Shown here in pieces: positions 52,791 to 62,071 of a stretch of 64,000 nt of DNA. The stretch is from Vibrio sp. CB1-14 (lineage in GTDB: Bacteria > Pseudomonadota > Gammaproteobacteria > Enterobacterales > Vibrionaceae): positions 1,984,001 to 2,048,000 of the forward strand of contig NZ_CP115920.1 of the NCBI RefSeq assembly GCF_040412085.2, written 5' to 3'. Each line of letters opens with the position of its first letter. Position 1 is the first letter of the stretch. The notes under the pieces are model-generated. The model saw only the letters and a list, made by a program, of their open reading frames with translations. It was not told the origin of the DNA and did no database searches. The position numbers and the translations under genes were made by a program.

Positions 52791-53384
52791 TTACGCTTGA
52801 GCTGGGCGTAACATAAACCAGTAAGGGAAGTTTTCACTCTTAGAAAGGACTTCAAAACCACGTCGTTCAAACGTCTTCACGACCTTTTCACTTGAGGCAA
52901 CAACATACGTTGGCTTGCCTGCCGCATCGGCTTGATCAGTGACCGTTTTAATAAGTGCACTTGCTAAACCTTTACCACCTGCTTTCGGAGATACTCCCAA
53001 GCCCCATAGCCAGTAGCAGTCTTGCATTGGAGGTACGGCAAGCATTTGTTCGCATACTTCTTTGGCAATCTCGATTCGGTTAGAACCCATCATGCGAGTA
53101 ACGATAGATAACACTTCCATTTTCTGCATGACATCGGGTTGATGAGTGCCTGGCGGGCGCATGATAACGCAGCCATCCCTTTCAGGTGTTGTGTAAACTT
53201 CTCCACCAGCAAGTCCCCATTCACCAACGGCCCAACGCCAGTAACAATCATGGGCAAAATCTGCCACTTCATCTTGACGCAGTGCGGCTTGCATTGCTTC
53301 GTTGTCTGCGTATGCATCTAAGAACATGGCACATAAATCAGACACGGCAGTGTAGTCGGCTTTAATAATTTGTAATTCAGACAT
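52791..53384 (-). CDS. GNAT-family N-acetyltransferase
   Basis: A 197-residue acetyltransferase. The acetyl-CoA loop is SPKAGGKGLASALIKTVTDQ and the end carries VVASSEKVVKTFERRGFEVL. The N-terminal half differs from the other GNATs here. Substrate unknown. Single gene, closed by the terminator at 52750. Confidence 0.87.
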   Translation of the reverse strand: MSELQIIKADYTAVSDLCAMFLDAYADNEAMQAALRQDEVADFAHDCYWRWAVGEWGLAGGEVYTTPERDGCVIMRPPGTHQPDVMQKMEVLSIVTRMMGSNRIEIAKEVCEQMLAVPPMQDCYWLWGLGVSPKAGGKGLASALIKTVTDQADAAGKPTYVVASSEKVVKTFERRGFEVLSKSENFPYWFMLRPAQA

Positions 53385-53641
53385 GCTACTTCCTCTTGGC
53401 TAATATGGGTTAGCAAGTACAACTTTCCGCTTGCTAGTCTTGAATTGTCACCTGTTTAGGTTACTTACGTGCAAAACACTTTGTCAATCATCCGACGAAG
53501 CATTTGACTACTCGCTAACCAAATCACAACACTATTTCAATATTAGCCAATGCTCTACCTTTTGTTACTAAATGTATCATCAGGACTTATAGAGATTCAT
53601 TTGCAACAATAAGCAGCTATTCCGCTTCTAACAAACAGCCG

Positions 53642-54991
53642 TTATATCTGCTCCTGAGAGCGTTTAAGGAAAATAGCAACGACAGCCGCAATCGCGAGAG
53701 CAAAACAATAGTAAGAGTTCGCGATGACATCCAATGGCGACAAGTTAAATACCGAGCCTAGCAATAGTACCTGAGCACCGTACGGAAGCAGCCCTTGGAT
53801 TACACAAGAGTAGATATCTAGTAGACTTGCCGAACGTTTTGGCTCGACTTGATACTCATCGGCCAACTCTTTAGCCACACTGCCCGACACAATAATCGCC
53901 ACGGTGTTGTTCGCAGTACATAGGTTGACCATTGAAACTAAACCAGCGATACCAAACTCACTTGCTCTTCGGCTTGACGTTTTATCATGGGTCGAGCCAA
54001 AAGTGCGAATAGCTCGACTCACTAGCTTAGTTAAAAATGCCAACCCACCTTGCTGGCGCATCAGCTCACTTAAACCACCAATTAACATCGATAACAGGAA
54101 AATTTCCTGCATATTACCAAAACCAGTGTAAATATCTTGGCCGAGTGTCGTTAGACTGTAGTCATCAACAGATAGCAAACTCACTCCACCAGCAAGCAAA
54201 ATACCGACAGTCAACACAACGAACACATTCAAACCAGATACCGCAAGAACAAGAATGGCCAAATAAGGCATTACTTTCAGCCACTCAATATCGCCAGTCT
54301 CAGGTAAAGGCGTCGCCGAACTATTGAAAGCAAAAATAAGCATCGCAACTAACGCAGCGGGAATCGCGATTTTGACGTTCTCTTTAAACTTGTCTCTCAT
54401 GTGACACCCTTGAGAGCGCGTCGCTGCAATAGTGGTATCCGAGATAATCGACAAGTTGTCGCCAAACATCGCACCGCTAAGCACTACACCCGCTGTCAAC
54501 GGAATGCTTATTCCCGCTGACTGGGCTATTCCAAGAGCAACCGGAGCAACTGCTGCGATTGTTCCCATTGACGTCCCCATTGCAGTGGCAATAAAGGCAG
54601 AAATAAGAAAAATGCCTGGCAAAATCATACTGGTTGGGATGGCCGAAAGGCCAAGATTTACCGTTGCATCTACGCCGCCCGAGGCTTTAGCGACCGCAGC
54701 AAAAGCACCAGCCAACAAATAGATCATGCACATTGCAACGATGTCTTGATGGCCAACACCACGTAAAAACTGCTCAATAGCACGGTTAAGCTTCTCTTTA
54801 CTCAGCAAGACTGCTAATACCACAGCTGGAAGCGCTGCAATCGGTGCTGGTAGCTGATAGAAAGCAAATTCAACCCCTTGCCAAGATAGGTAGCTACCTA
54901 CTCCAATAAAAAGAGTTAAAAAAAGCGCAAGAGGTAACAGAGCTACGCCAGAAGCTTGAACTAATTGAGAGGTTTTATGTTGTGTAGACAT
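53642..54991 (-). CDS. metT: NhaC-superfamily methionine transporter MetT (predicted)
   Basis: A 449-residue inner-membrane transporter of the NhaC antiporter superfamily with about eleven helices. Family features: TAMGTSMGTIAAVAPVALGI, GDNLSIISDTTIAATRSQGC and NLCTANNTVAIIVSGSVAK. What decides the assignment is the control region: three or four tandem MetJ operator boxes overlap its promoter (55043-55074). Comparative work on methionine regulons has described such transporters as MetT, so this protein probably imports methionine under MetJ repression. That specificity is inferred from regulation, not read from the protein. Confidence 0.8.
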   Translation of the reverse strand: MSTQHKTSQLVQASGVALLPLALFLTLFIGVGSYLSWQGVEFAFYQLPAPIAALPAVVLAVLLSKEKLNRAIEQFLRGVGHQDIVAMCMIYLLAGAFAAVAKASGGVDATVNLGLSAIPTSMILPGIFLISAFIATAMGTSMGTIAAVAPVALGIAQSAGISIPLTAGVVLSGAMFGDNLSIISDTTIAATRSQGCHMRDKFKENVKIAIPAALVAMLIFAFNSSATPLPETGDIEWLKVMPYLAILVLAVSGLNVFVVLTVGILLAGGVSLLSVDDYSLTTLGQDIYTGFGNMQEIFLLSMLIGGLSELMRQQGGLAFLTKLVSRAIRTFGSTHDKTSSRRASEFGIAGLVSMVNLCTANNTVAIIVSGSVAKELADEYQVEPKRSASLLDIYSCVIQGLLPYGAQVLLLGSVFNLSPLDVIANSYYCFALAIAAVVAIFLKRSQEQI

Positions 54992-55024
54992 ACTAAAAGT
55001 CGCGTCGATGACAGAAAGGCGAGC

Positions 55025-55074
55025 AGACTAATCTCAACCAATAGACTTGTCAACGTCTAGACGTCCAAATGGCC
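55025..55074 (-). promoter_or_regulatory. metT promoter with tandem MetJ operator
   Basis: Contiguous 8-base units AGACTTGT, CAACGTCT, AGACGTCC and AAATGGCC (55043-55074) match the MetJ box AGACGTCT at 6, 6, 7 and 4 positions. On the minus strand a perfect -35 TTGACA (55053-55048) lies within the first two boxes, followed 17 bases on by -10 TAGTCT (55030-55025). Repressor binding would block polymerase. Confidence 0.82.
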
Positions 55075-55114
55075 GATAATTAATTACGAAACGAAATGAG
55101 TTGCGTATAAGTCA

Positions 55115-57190
55115 TTAGAGCGCTGTGGAATAGTGGTCATAGTGCCCAAGCCAAGCGATCGCCTCATTCATTGGCATCGCTTTGGCATAATAGAACCCTT
55201 GTGCAACCTTAATTCCGTACTCTCTTGCGAAAGCCTGCTGCTGTGCCGTTTCTACCCCTTCAATAACAATATCAAAGCTGAGCTCCTTAGAGAGTACAGT
55301 GATTGCTTTAATAATAGCTCTTGTTTCTGGCTTATTCGCTGCCTCTTTAGTAAAGGAGCTATCGATTTTAACGGTCGAGAATGGGAAGTTTTTCAGTAAA
55401 TCTAGCGAGGCATTACCAGTGCCAAAATCGTCCAACTGCAATGAAAAGCCCATTTCATTAAGTCGGTCTAAAGAAAGCAGTGTTTCTTGCTTATTTCGAA
55501 ATATCGCGGTTTCAGTAAGTTCGAGTGGAAAACGGCTCGCACTCAGTCCTGTTTCAAGCACCCTACGTTTCATAAATGGAATAAAGTGCTCATGTTCAAG
55601 TTGTACAGCAGAGATATTGATCGACACCGTATGATTGAAACCGCTGCTCTCCAACCTACGTTGAAACTCAATGCATTTTTCAAACACAAACTCGCCAACC
55701 CTTATAATATCGACGGTTCTTTCGAGCATTGGTACAAAGACAGCCGGACTCACGTAACTGCCATCACTTTGTTTCCAACGTAGCAAAGCTTCAAATCCTG
55801 TCACATTCAAGGTACCTACTTCCACTTGAGGCTGAAACCAGACTTCGAAACTGCCCTGCTCAACCGCTCTGCGGAGTTTATGGTATAAACTGAATTTACG
55901 TCGGCTCGCCTCACCAATATCAACCGTGAAACGCTGAATGCCTGATGTACTCACAGGATTACGTTTAGCAAAATACATTGCAGTATCTGCGCAGGAAAGT
56001 AGCGACTTGATCTCTACGCCGTCATCTGGAAAGCGTGCTATCCCAATAGAGCAATCAATCCGGAGTTGAGTAGATTCAAAAGTCACGGGAAGACGCACGA
56101 GCGCTTGTAACTCACGAGCAAACAACAATGCTTCTTGCTCACTATCTGCGAAATGCAGAATAGCGAATTCGTCTCCGCCTAAACGAGCGATACTGTCACG
56201 CTCATCAGAGAGCTGTGAAATAGCAGCGCTCACCGTTTTCAACAGTGTATCACCGGCTAAATGGCCTAAGTTGTCGTTCACAGACTTAAAGTTATCGATA
56301 TCTAAAAAAAACAAGAACGCGCTACGGTTGTTTTCAAGAAGGACTTTAAAGCGCTCAAAAAAGCTCAATCGATTAGGAAGACCGGTAAGAAAATCGGTTC
56401 GAGCGAGAGAAACAGCGTTGCTTTCTGCCTCTTTACGCATCTCGACTTCTGCGACGAGCGCTTTTTTACTCACGGTTGTCACTTGTAGCTCCCGGTACAT
56501 CTCCTCAAGGCTTTGAAACAGTTCATGCCATTCTCTAATTCGAGAGTTTTTTGATTGGGTTGCGTCATAATTGGCGTAATCCTGGCCGATTTTCTTCATT
56601 TCATGGCGCACAGTTTTAAGCGGCACAATCAACGCTGTATACAGCACAATCAAAACGACAAGTGAGAGAAACGTGGTGCTGCCCACCGCCACTGTTTGAT
56701 ACCAAGATAGTCGCGATACCTCGAGCGTCGCGAGCTGTCTCGCCTCTTCACTCAAGTTATGCAGTTGCGTAATCAGATTCTGACTGTAAGCGTTCAGATT
56801 GATGGTGATCCACTGAATATCCTTGTCAATCGTTGCTTCGCTCAATCGCTCAAATTGCATTCGAATCCTAGATATATCGGTAGACAGACGCTTGGCCAAC
56901 ATCTTCTCTTCTAGCTGAGTGATGTTGAGTAGTTGACCTGCTTGCTTCTCAATCTTGTCGAGGGTATCCGACCACTGGGTTAAAGAATCAGAACGACGAT
57001 AGAGGTTATAATCAGCGACGATTACATTTAAACGTGATGCTTGTTGGCTGATTTCAAAAGCCTGTTCATCCAACGACAGTACTTCATCTCGCACCGCGTT
57101 TTGCTTTTGGGATAGGTAGGCCGTGGTTAGCATGAAAGCGGCAACCAAAGTAACAAACAGGGTTAAGATTTGTTTAATACTCGTTTTCAT
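55115..57190 (-). CDS. GGDEF-EAL cyclic di-GMP protein, coupled to a binding lipoprotein
   Basis: A 691-residue inner-membrane protein. Two helices (TLFVTLVAAFMLTTAYL and TTFLSLVVLIVLYTALIV) enclose a periplasmic domain of about 135 residues. Then the GGDEF domain (RTDFLTGLPNRLSFFERF, LDIDNFKSVNDNLGHLAGD, RLGGDEFAIL) and the EAL domain (GFEALLRW, VSINISAVQLEHEHF, LQLDDFGTGNASLDLL, VIEGVETAQQ). Both active sites look intact, so it could make or break cyclic di-GMP. No RxxD inhibitory site precedes GGDEF (the position reads DERD). The upstream lipoprotein gene overlaps it by 17 bases, suggesting ligand input through that protein. Confidence 0.92.
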   Translation of the reverse strand: MKTSIKQILTLFVTLVAAFMLTTAYLSQKQNAVRDEVLSLDEQAFEISQQASRLNVIVADYNLYRRSDSLTQWSDTLDKIEKQAGQLLNITQLEEKMLAKRLSTDISRIRMQFERLSEATIDKDIQWITINLNAYSQNLITQLHNLSEEARQLATLEVSRLSWYQTVAVGSTTFLSLVVLIVLYTALIVPLKTVRHEMKKIGQDYANYDATQSKNSRIREWHELFQSLEEMYRELQVTTVSKKALVAEVEMRKEAESNAVSLARTDFLTGLPNRLSFFERFKVLLENNRSAFLFFLDIDNFKSVNDNLGHLAGDTLLKTVSAAISQLSDERDSIARLGGDEFAILHFADSEQEALLFARELQALVRLPVTFESTQLRIDCSIGIARFPDDGVEIKSLLSCADTAMYFAKRNPVSTSGIQRFTVDIGEASRRKFSLYHKLRRAVEQGSFEVWFQPQVEVGTLNVTGFEALLRWKQSDGSYVSPAVFVPMLERTVDIIRVGEFVFEKCIEFQRRLESSGFNHTVSINISAVQLEHEHFIPFMKRRVLETGLSASRFPLELTETAIFRNKQETLLSLDRLNEMGFSLQLDDFGTGNASLDLLKNFPFSTVKIDSSFTKEAANKPETRAIIKAITVLSKELSFDIVIEGVETAQQQAFAREYGIKVAQGFYYAKAMPMNEAIAWLGHYDHYSTAL

Positions 57191-58154
57191 AGTCTAAAAT
57201 CGTCTGTCTAAGCGGCGCTGCATCACGAAGCGGTTTTGGTCTTAATAGGCTTTTCGTATCTGTCGTTGAGTCTGCTGACAGTCCATGCGACTGCAACCAC
57301 ACGAACTCTCGATCAAACAACGCGATGAGTGGCTGGTAAAGTGACACCGATAACACGCTGTCTGCGAGAAGCTTTTGCACTTGTTTGGCATCAGCATTAA
57401 AGCTGTCCATCAGCACTTGCTTGGCATAATCAGGCTGCTCTTCAAGGACAGATTCTGCGTCAATCATCGCAAGCAGCAATCGCGATACGTCTTCATCGGA
57501 AAGGCGTCGATGCGCCAGCATCAATTCATATTGCAGGAACGTTCCGGGAAAGTACTTCACAAAGCCGGTCTGGTTTGTTTGAGAAATAAGCTCTGAAACA
57601 AAGGGCTCTCGAATGGTTATATAGTCGCATTCACCTTCAATGAGGTGACGATTGAGCTCAGAGACGGGCACAAATTTAAAGATGACATTTTGCGCGCCAC
57701 TTCGTTCAGTCAAAGCTTGTCCAAAAAAGTGCAGCGCCGATACATATTGCGTACAAAGCACCTTATTTTCGAGATCCGCGAGGCTCGAAAATGGTTGCAG
57801 GCTTGCAATAGCATTGGAGTTATCTGAATCAAAGACCGTCGCCACTACACGATAATCCGGTAGTAAATTTTGACGTGCGAGATAGGCAATATCCGCGGCG
57901 AATATGACGTCAGCATCGACTTTACCATCAATCACTGAACGCAGCGCTAATGTTCCACTGGGTCTAGGTTCGATTGTCAGGTTCAGATTTTGTTTTTCAA
58001 ACCTTTCCGCGGCATGGGCGAGATACAACAAGCTTGCACCGGGCTGAAGACCCGTTACCACGGTGACATTTTTAGGTAGAGATTGCGTTGTTTCCTTCTC
58101 GCCACAGCTCAAAAGCAGTGTGGCGCACAACATCATAATCGGCACACGTCCCAT
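57174..58154 (-). CDS. ABC-type substrate-binding lipoprotein (NMT1/SsuA-like)
   Basis: A 326-residue periplasmic binding protein anchored by a lipid (MMLCATLLLSC, C17). The fold of the NMT1/THI5/SsuA type shows in LQPGASLLYLAHAAERFEKQ, then LTIEPRPSGTLALRSVIDG, VDADVIFAADIAYLARQN and CDYITIREPFVSELISQ. No permease or ATPase gene is nearby; instead its end overlaps the GGDEF-EAL gene. It therefore looks like a sensor for that protein rather than a transporter part. I start at the ATG at 58154, preceded by GAGGT; the frame is open earlier. Ligand unknown. Confidence 0.85.
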   Translation of the reverse strand: MGRVPIMMLCATLLLSCGEKETTQSLPKNVTVVTGLQPGASLLYLAHAAERFEKQNLNLTIEPRPSGTLALRSVIDGKVDADVIFAADIAYLARQNLLPDYRVVATVFDSDNSNAIASLQPFSSLADLENKVLCTQYVSALHFFGQALTERSGAQNVIFKFVPVSELNRHLIEGECDYITIREPFVSELISQTNQTGFVKYFPGTFLQYELMLAHRRLSDEDVSRLLLAMIDAESVLEEQPDYAKQVLMDSFNADAKQVQKLLADSVLSVSLYQPLIALFDREFVWLQSHGLSADSTTDTKSLLRPKPLRDAAPLRQTILDYENEY

Positions 58155-58366
58155 GTAATGTACCTCGCCTTTTTCTTTTAATATAGTAAACAATTGGCCG
58201 TATTGTATATTTCCTTCAGAAGTACAAAAGAATGAGCAATTAGGCAGCAACAATATCTTAAAAATAGATTGTTGATTGCCATGCTTTGGCAGCGGTGGTC
58301 TAATATGGACTCAACGGAAAGCCCTGATTGTAAAGGCTCTCTCTCAGAACAAAGGAAGCATGCCCC

Positions 58367-59788
58367 ATGTCTCAGCACCAACCCACTTTTTTCTTCTTCG
58401 ATTACGAAACTTGGGGGGTGAGCCCGGCGAAAGACAGGCCTTGTCAGTTCGCTGGGGTAAGAACGGATGCAGACTTTAATATCATTGGCGAGCCTTTGGT
58501 CATTTATTGCCAACCACCCGCCGATTACCTTCCTTCACCAGAAGCCGCGCTCATTACCGGAATTACGCCTCAGCTATGCCAAGAAAAAGGGCTCTCGGAG
58601 CCTGAGTTCATCGCCAAGATTCATGAACAATTAGCGACGCCAAATACCACCAGTCTCGGCTATAACAGCATTCGCTTTGACGATGAAGTGACTCGATACA
58701 CTTGCTACCGCAATTTCATCGATCCTTATGCTTGGAGCTGGCAAAACGGAAACTCTCGTTGGGATCTACTCGATGTAATGAGAGCGTGTCACGCACTGCG
58801 CCCAGATGGTATTGAGTGGCCAGAAAATGAAGAAGGATTTACCAGCTTCAAATTGGAGCACCTTTCTGTTGCCAACGGTATTGAGCATGAAAATGCTCAC
58901 GATGCGATGGCCGATGTCATCGCTACTATTGAGCTCGCGAAAAAAGTTAAAGCGGCTCAGCCTAAGCTGTTTGATTATTTCTATTCAATGCGCCAAAAGC
59001 GCAAATTGAACGAGTTGGTTGATATCGTCAATATGACGCCACTAATGCACGTCTCAGGAATGCTCGGGAAAGAGTGTCAGTACACTAGCTGGGTCGTACC
59101 AATTGCTTGGCATCCTACCAATCAAAACGCAGTTATTGTCGCGGATTTAGCGAAAGATCCTCAGCCTTTGCTCGATCTTGATGTTGAAGCGCTGCACCAA
59201 AGACTCTACACCAAGCGCGATGAACTCGGTCAAGATGAGCTTCCGGTGCCACTCAAACTTATTCACTTAAACAAGTGCCCAATTCTAGCGCCGGCCAAAA
59301 CACTCACTGCCGAAAATGCAGCGAACATTGGTATTGACCGAGAGCAGTGTTTAAAGAACCTTGCGCTTATTAAGCAGCATCCAGAAGTTCGTGAGAAGTT
59401 GATCGGCCTCTACAGCATTGAACGTGAATATGCAGAAGACAATGATGTCGATACTCAACTCTACAGCGGATTCTTCACTCCTGCGGATAAAAGTGCGATG
59501 GATATTATTCGCGAGACAGATCCGAATAATCTGTCTGCATTAGACATTAGTTTTAGTGATCCTAGAATTGAACCTCTGCTATTCCGATATCGCGCGCGCC
59601 ATTTCGCTTGGACGCTTGATGAGTCGGAGCAGGCAAGGTGGACAAATCATTGTCGTGAGTTTTTCGAAAGTCGTATTGAAGACTACATGCTAAATATGGA
59701 AAACTTAGTTCACGAACATGAGTCTGACGAGAAAAAGCTCGCCATACTAAAATCCGTCTACCGCTACGTGGAGCGTCTCGTTTCTTAA
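58367..59788 (+). CDS. sbcB: Exodeoxyribonuclease I
   Basis: Processive 3'-5' exonuclease on single-stranded DNA, used in repair and recombination. The 473 residues match E. coli SbcB (475). The DEDDh nuclease motifs are FFFDYETWG (D12, E14), GYNSIRFDDEVTRYTCYRN and HENAHDAMADVIATI, followed by the SH3-like and helical domains (YTSWVVPIAWHPTNQNAVIV). The ribosome site AAAGGA lies ten bases before the ATG. Single gene, with a hairpin after it. Confidence 0.95.
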   Translation: MSQHQPTFFFFDYETWGVSPAKDRPCQFAGVRTDADFNIIGEPLVIYCQPPADYLPSPEAALITGITPQLCQEKGLSEPEFIAKIHEQLATPNTTSLGYNSIRFDDEVTRYTCYRNFIDPYAWSWQNGNSRWDLLDVMRACHALRPDGIEWPENEEGFTSFKLEHLSVANGIEHENAHDAMADVIATIELAKKVKAAQPKLFDYFYSMRQKRKLNELVDIVNMTPLMHVSGMLGKECQYTSWVVPIAWHPTNQNAVIVADLAKDPQPLLDLDVEALHQRLYTKRDELGQDELPVPLKLIHLNKCPILAPAKTLTAENAANIGIDREQCLKNLALIKQHPEVREKLIGLYSIEREYAEDNDVDTQLYSGFFTPADKSAMDIIRETDPNNLSALDISFSDPRIEPLLFRYRARHFAWTLDESEQARWTNHCREFFESRIEDYMLNMENLVHEHESDEKKLAILKSVYRYVERLVS

Positions 59789-59810
59789 CACCTTCATCCA
59801 CGTAGTCGAA

Positions 59811-59841
59811 GGCAGCCTAATTATTCTATGTTTAGGCTGCC
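59811..59841 (+). terminator. Ten-pair hairpin after sbcB
   Basis: GGCAGCCTAA and TTAGGCTGCC form ten pairs around an eleven-base loop, 23 bases after the stop. No T-run follows, so it may be a terminator without a tail or a leader structure for yohJ. Confidence 0.5.
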
Positions 59842-59879
59842 CACTGTATGAACACTCTATTTTTTACTAAGAGGAAGCC

Positions 59880-60245
59880 ATGCTAAAAACCGTGCTTCGC
59901 TATGTAGCCTCTTTTGCCATTATTTTTGTTTCACTTTGGTTAGGTAACGCCCTTCAAAGCCTACTCGACGTATCCATTCCCGGAAGTGTGTTTGGCATGT
60001 TGCTTCTATTTGCCGGCCTCGCCAGCGGCGTTGTCCCGGTTCGCCTAGTGCAACCCGGAGCTCATGTGTTTATTCGCTATATGATTTTGCTATTTGTGCC
60101 GATAAGTGTCGGCCTGATGAATCACTTCGATATGCTAGTGAGCAACGCACTCCCTATTCTAGCTAGTGCTGTGGGTGGCTCTTTGATCGTATTGATTGTG
60201 CTTTCGGTGTTCCTTGATCGCTTTTTAAAGAAGGGAGACAAATAA
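59880..60245 (+). CDS. yohJ: CidA/LrgA-family protein (YohJ)
   Basis: A 121-residue inner-membrane protein with four helices of the holin-like CidA/LrgA family (ALQSLLDVSIPGSVFGMLLL, then GAHVFIRYMILLFVPISVGL). These proteins work with LrgB partners in export or in controlling lysis; E. coli YohJ is the nearest known. Its stop lies one base before the YohK gene, with which it forms an operon. Confidence 0.9.
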   Translation: MLKTVLRYVASFAIIFVSLWLGNALQSLLDVSIPGSVFGMLLLFAGLASGVVPVRLVQPGAHVFIRYMILLFVPISVGLMNHFDMLVSNALPILASAVGGSLIVLIVLSVFLDRFLKKGDK

Positions 60246-60246
60246 T

Positions 60247-60933
60247 ATGTGGCTTCCTGTCACCGTTATCGTGTTTTTTATTGCTCGCTTTATCGCCATA
60301 AAAGCGAAGAATCCCATTTTCAATCCGCTTTTACTTAGCATCGCAATGCTAATCCCTCTGCTACTGATACTAAATGTACCGTTTGATACCTATTACGCAG
60401 ACAACGAGTGGATTAGCTACTTGCTTCAACCTGCGGTTGTTGCCCTAGCCTATCCCTTGTATGAGCAACTTCCTCAGATACGCCAAAACTGGCGCATCAT
60501 TGCCCTTGCCTGCGGTGTGGGAAGCATCGCGTCAATGTTTACAGCATCGATAATCGCCGTATCGCTAGGTGCAGACACGGAGCTTATTGCTAGCTTACTC
60601 GGTAAGTCCGTTACTACTCCTATAGCGATGGAGGTTTCTAGTCATCTCGGTGGCGAGCCTGCGATCGCAGCCATCCTTGTGTTACTTGTTGGTCTATTCG
60701 GTGCCATAATGGCCTATCCAATTTACCAACTATTAGGCGTCACCCATCCGATTGCGAAAGGCCTCACGATGGGAACGGTATCTCACGCTCTAGGCACAGC
60801 TACGAGCGCTGAAAAAGATCCTCGCGATGCCGCGTTTAGCTCTCTAGCACTGGTAATATGCGGTGTTATTACCTCCGTACTAGCCCCCTCTATGTTCGCC
60901 TTTTCAATTTGGTTAAGCCATTGGCTTGGCTAA
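60247..60933 (+). CDS. yohK: LrgB/CidB-family protein (YohK)
   Basis: A 228-residue inner-membrane partner of YohJ with about seven helices. Typical stretches are LGKSVTTPIAMEVSSHLGGE and MGTVSHALGTATSAEKDP. It has the ribosome site AAGGGAGA within the end of yohJ. In other bacteria such pairs export glycolate/pyruvate-like compounds or modulate murein hydrolysis; here the substrate is unknown. Confidence 0.92.
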   Translation: MWLPVTVIVFFIARFIAIKAKNPIFNPLLLSIAMLIPLLLILNVPFDTYYADNEWISYLLQPAVVALAYPLYEQLPQIRQNWRIIALACGVGSIASMFTASIIAVSLGADTELIASLLGKSVTTPIAMEVSSHLGGEPAIAAILVLLVGLFGAIMAYPIYQLLGVTHPIAKGLTMGTVSHALGTATSAEKDPRDAAFSSLALVICGVITSVLAPSMFAFSIWLSHWLG

Positions 60934-60974
60934 TACCTATTGCGGGTTGTCGATTCTAACAATCCGCAATTTTG

Positions 60975-61066
60975 TGTGACCTCACTCTTATATTGCAATA
61001 TTTACAATTGTTGCACTCACACATGTGATCGGCATCACCTTTAGTTCCTTGAAACTTGCTTAGAAT
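60975..61066 (+). promoter_or_regulatory. cdd control region: CRP-CytR-CRP
   Basis: TGTGATCGGCATCACC (61024-61039) is a near-perfect CRP site centred at -41.5 from a start predicted near 61073 by the -10 TAGAAT (61061-61066). A half-site TGTGA (60975-60979) would centre at about -90.5. Between them TTGCAA (60993) and TTGCAC (61011) fit CytR. This is the arrangement known at E. coli cdd. Confidence 0.8.
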
Positions 61067-61098
61067 GTAAAAAAACACTTAATCACATAGGAAACCGC

Positions 61099-61986
61099 AT
61101 GACTGATCGTTTTGATTCTGCGTTGGCCGACACTCCAGAGCATATTGCCACCTTTTTAAAGCCTATTTTAACGGCTCCAGATTTCGATGCGACTTTATCT
61201 AAAGAGCAGTTTGAAAAGCTCCAGGCATTGTCTGGTCTTGACGATAGCGAATTGCGTGTCGCCCTTTTACCTTTTGCAGCAGCGTATTCCTATGCGCCCA
61301 TTTCAGAGTTTTTTGTCGGCGCAATCGTTCGTGGGTTATCCGGACGCCTTTATTTTGGTGCCAACATGGAAATCATCGGCGCTCAGCTTGGTCAAACCGT
61401 CCATGCCGAGCAGTCCGCTATCAGCCACGCTTGGATGAAAGGTGAAAATGGTCTGAAAGACATCACTATCAACTACAGTCCTTGCGGTCACTGTCGTCAG
61501 TTCATGAACGAACTCACCACCGCAGATTCTTTGGTTGTGCAATTACCACAACGTGATGAAATGACGTTACAAGAGTACCTACCAGAATCCTTTGGCCCTA
61601 AAGATTTGGGTATTTCTGACGCGCTAATGAGTCCTAAACAACACGGGCTAACAACCGATGAGACAGACACATTGGTTCTAGCTGCTGTCGACGCGCTTAA
61701 TCAAAGCCACTCGCCATATACTAAGAACCTTAGCGGCGTTGCTATTAGCACTAAAGACGGCAATACCTACAACGGTGCTTATGCGGAAAACGCCGCATTC
61801 AACCCTAGTCTGCCTCCGCTTCAAGTTGCTTTCATGCAGCTATTACTCGCAGGGCAATCGTTCGAAGATATTAAACTCGTGGCTCTTGCAGAAATGGCCT
61901 CCGGCAAAATCAGCCACCTTGCTGATACACAAGCGACGCTTGAAGCGATCGACCCAGATATTCCATTGGAATATATCGCTTTATAG
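61099..61986 (+). CDS. cdd: Cytidine deaminase
   Basis: Deaminates cytidine and deoxycytidine to uridine forms in pyrimidine salvage. The 295-residue product is the dimeric type of E. coli (294). Active-site motif HAE (102-104) in [15 protein letters not shown] and zinc cysteines in [15 protein letters not shown] (C129, C132). The C-terminal pseudo-domain lacks these residues as usual. AGGAAA lies before the ATG. Regulation by CRP and CytR is visible upstream; a strong terminator follows. Confidence 0.96.
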   Translation: MTDRFDSALADTPEHIATFLKPILTAPDFDATLSKEQFEKLQALSGLDDSELRVALLPFAAAYSYAPISEFFVGAIVRGLSGRLYFGANMEIIGAQLGQTVHAEQSAISHAWMKGENGLKDITINYSPCGHCRQFMNELTTADSLVVQLPQRDEMTLQEYLPESFGPKDLGISDALMSPKQHGLTTDETDTLVLAAVDALNQSHSPYTKNLSGVAISTKDGNTYNGAYAENAAFNPSLPPLQVAFMQLLLAGQSFEDIKLVALAEMASGKISHLADTQATLEAIDPDIPLEYIAL

Positions 61987-62010
61987 TCATCGGTTTTATT
62001 GAACAAAATC

Positions 62011-62041
62011 ATAGCCTCGCCCTATTGCGAGGCTATTTTTT
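62011..62041 (+). terminator. Intrinsic terminator after cdd
   Basis: ATAGCCTCGC and GCGAGGCTAT form ten pairs around CCTATT and run into seven T. Confidence 0.92.
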
Positions 62042-62071
62042 TAGCGATTCTAGTAACTCAATTAATTTTAG

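Noticed and set aside
49888..52800. Integron cassette array suggested by many short genes
   Set aside because: I found no recurring attC-like inverted elements with GTTRRRY/RYYYAAC ends between the genes.
54992..55114. Possible lysine riboswitch ahead of the NhaC-like gene
   Set aside because: The gap is only 123 bases, too short for that riboswitch, and it is better explained by a sigma-70 promoter with MetJ boxes.
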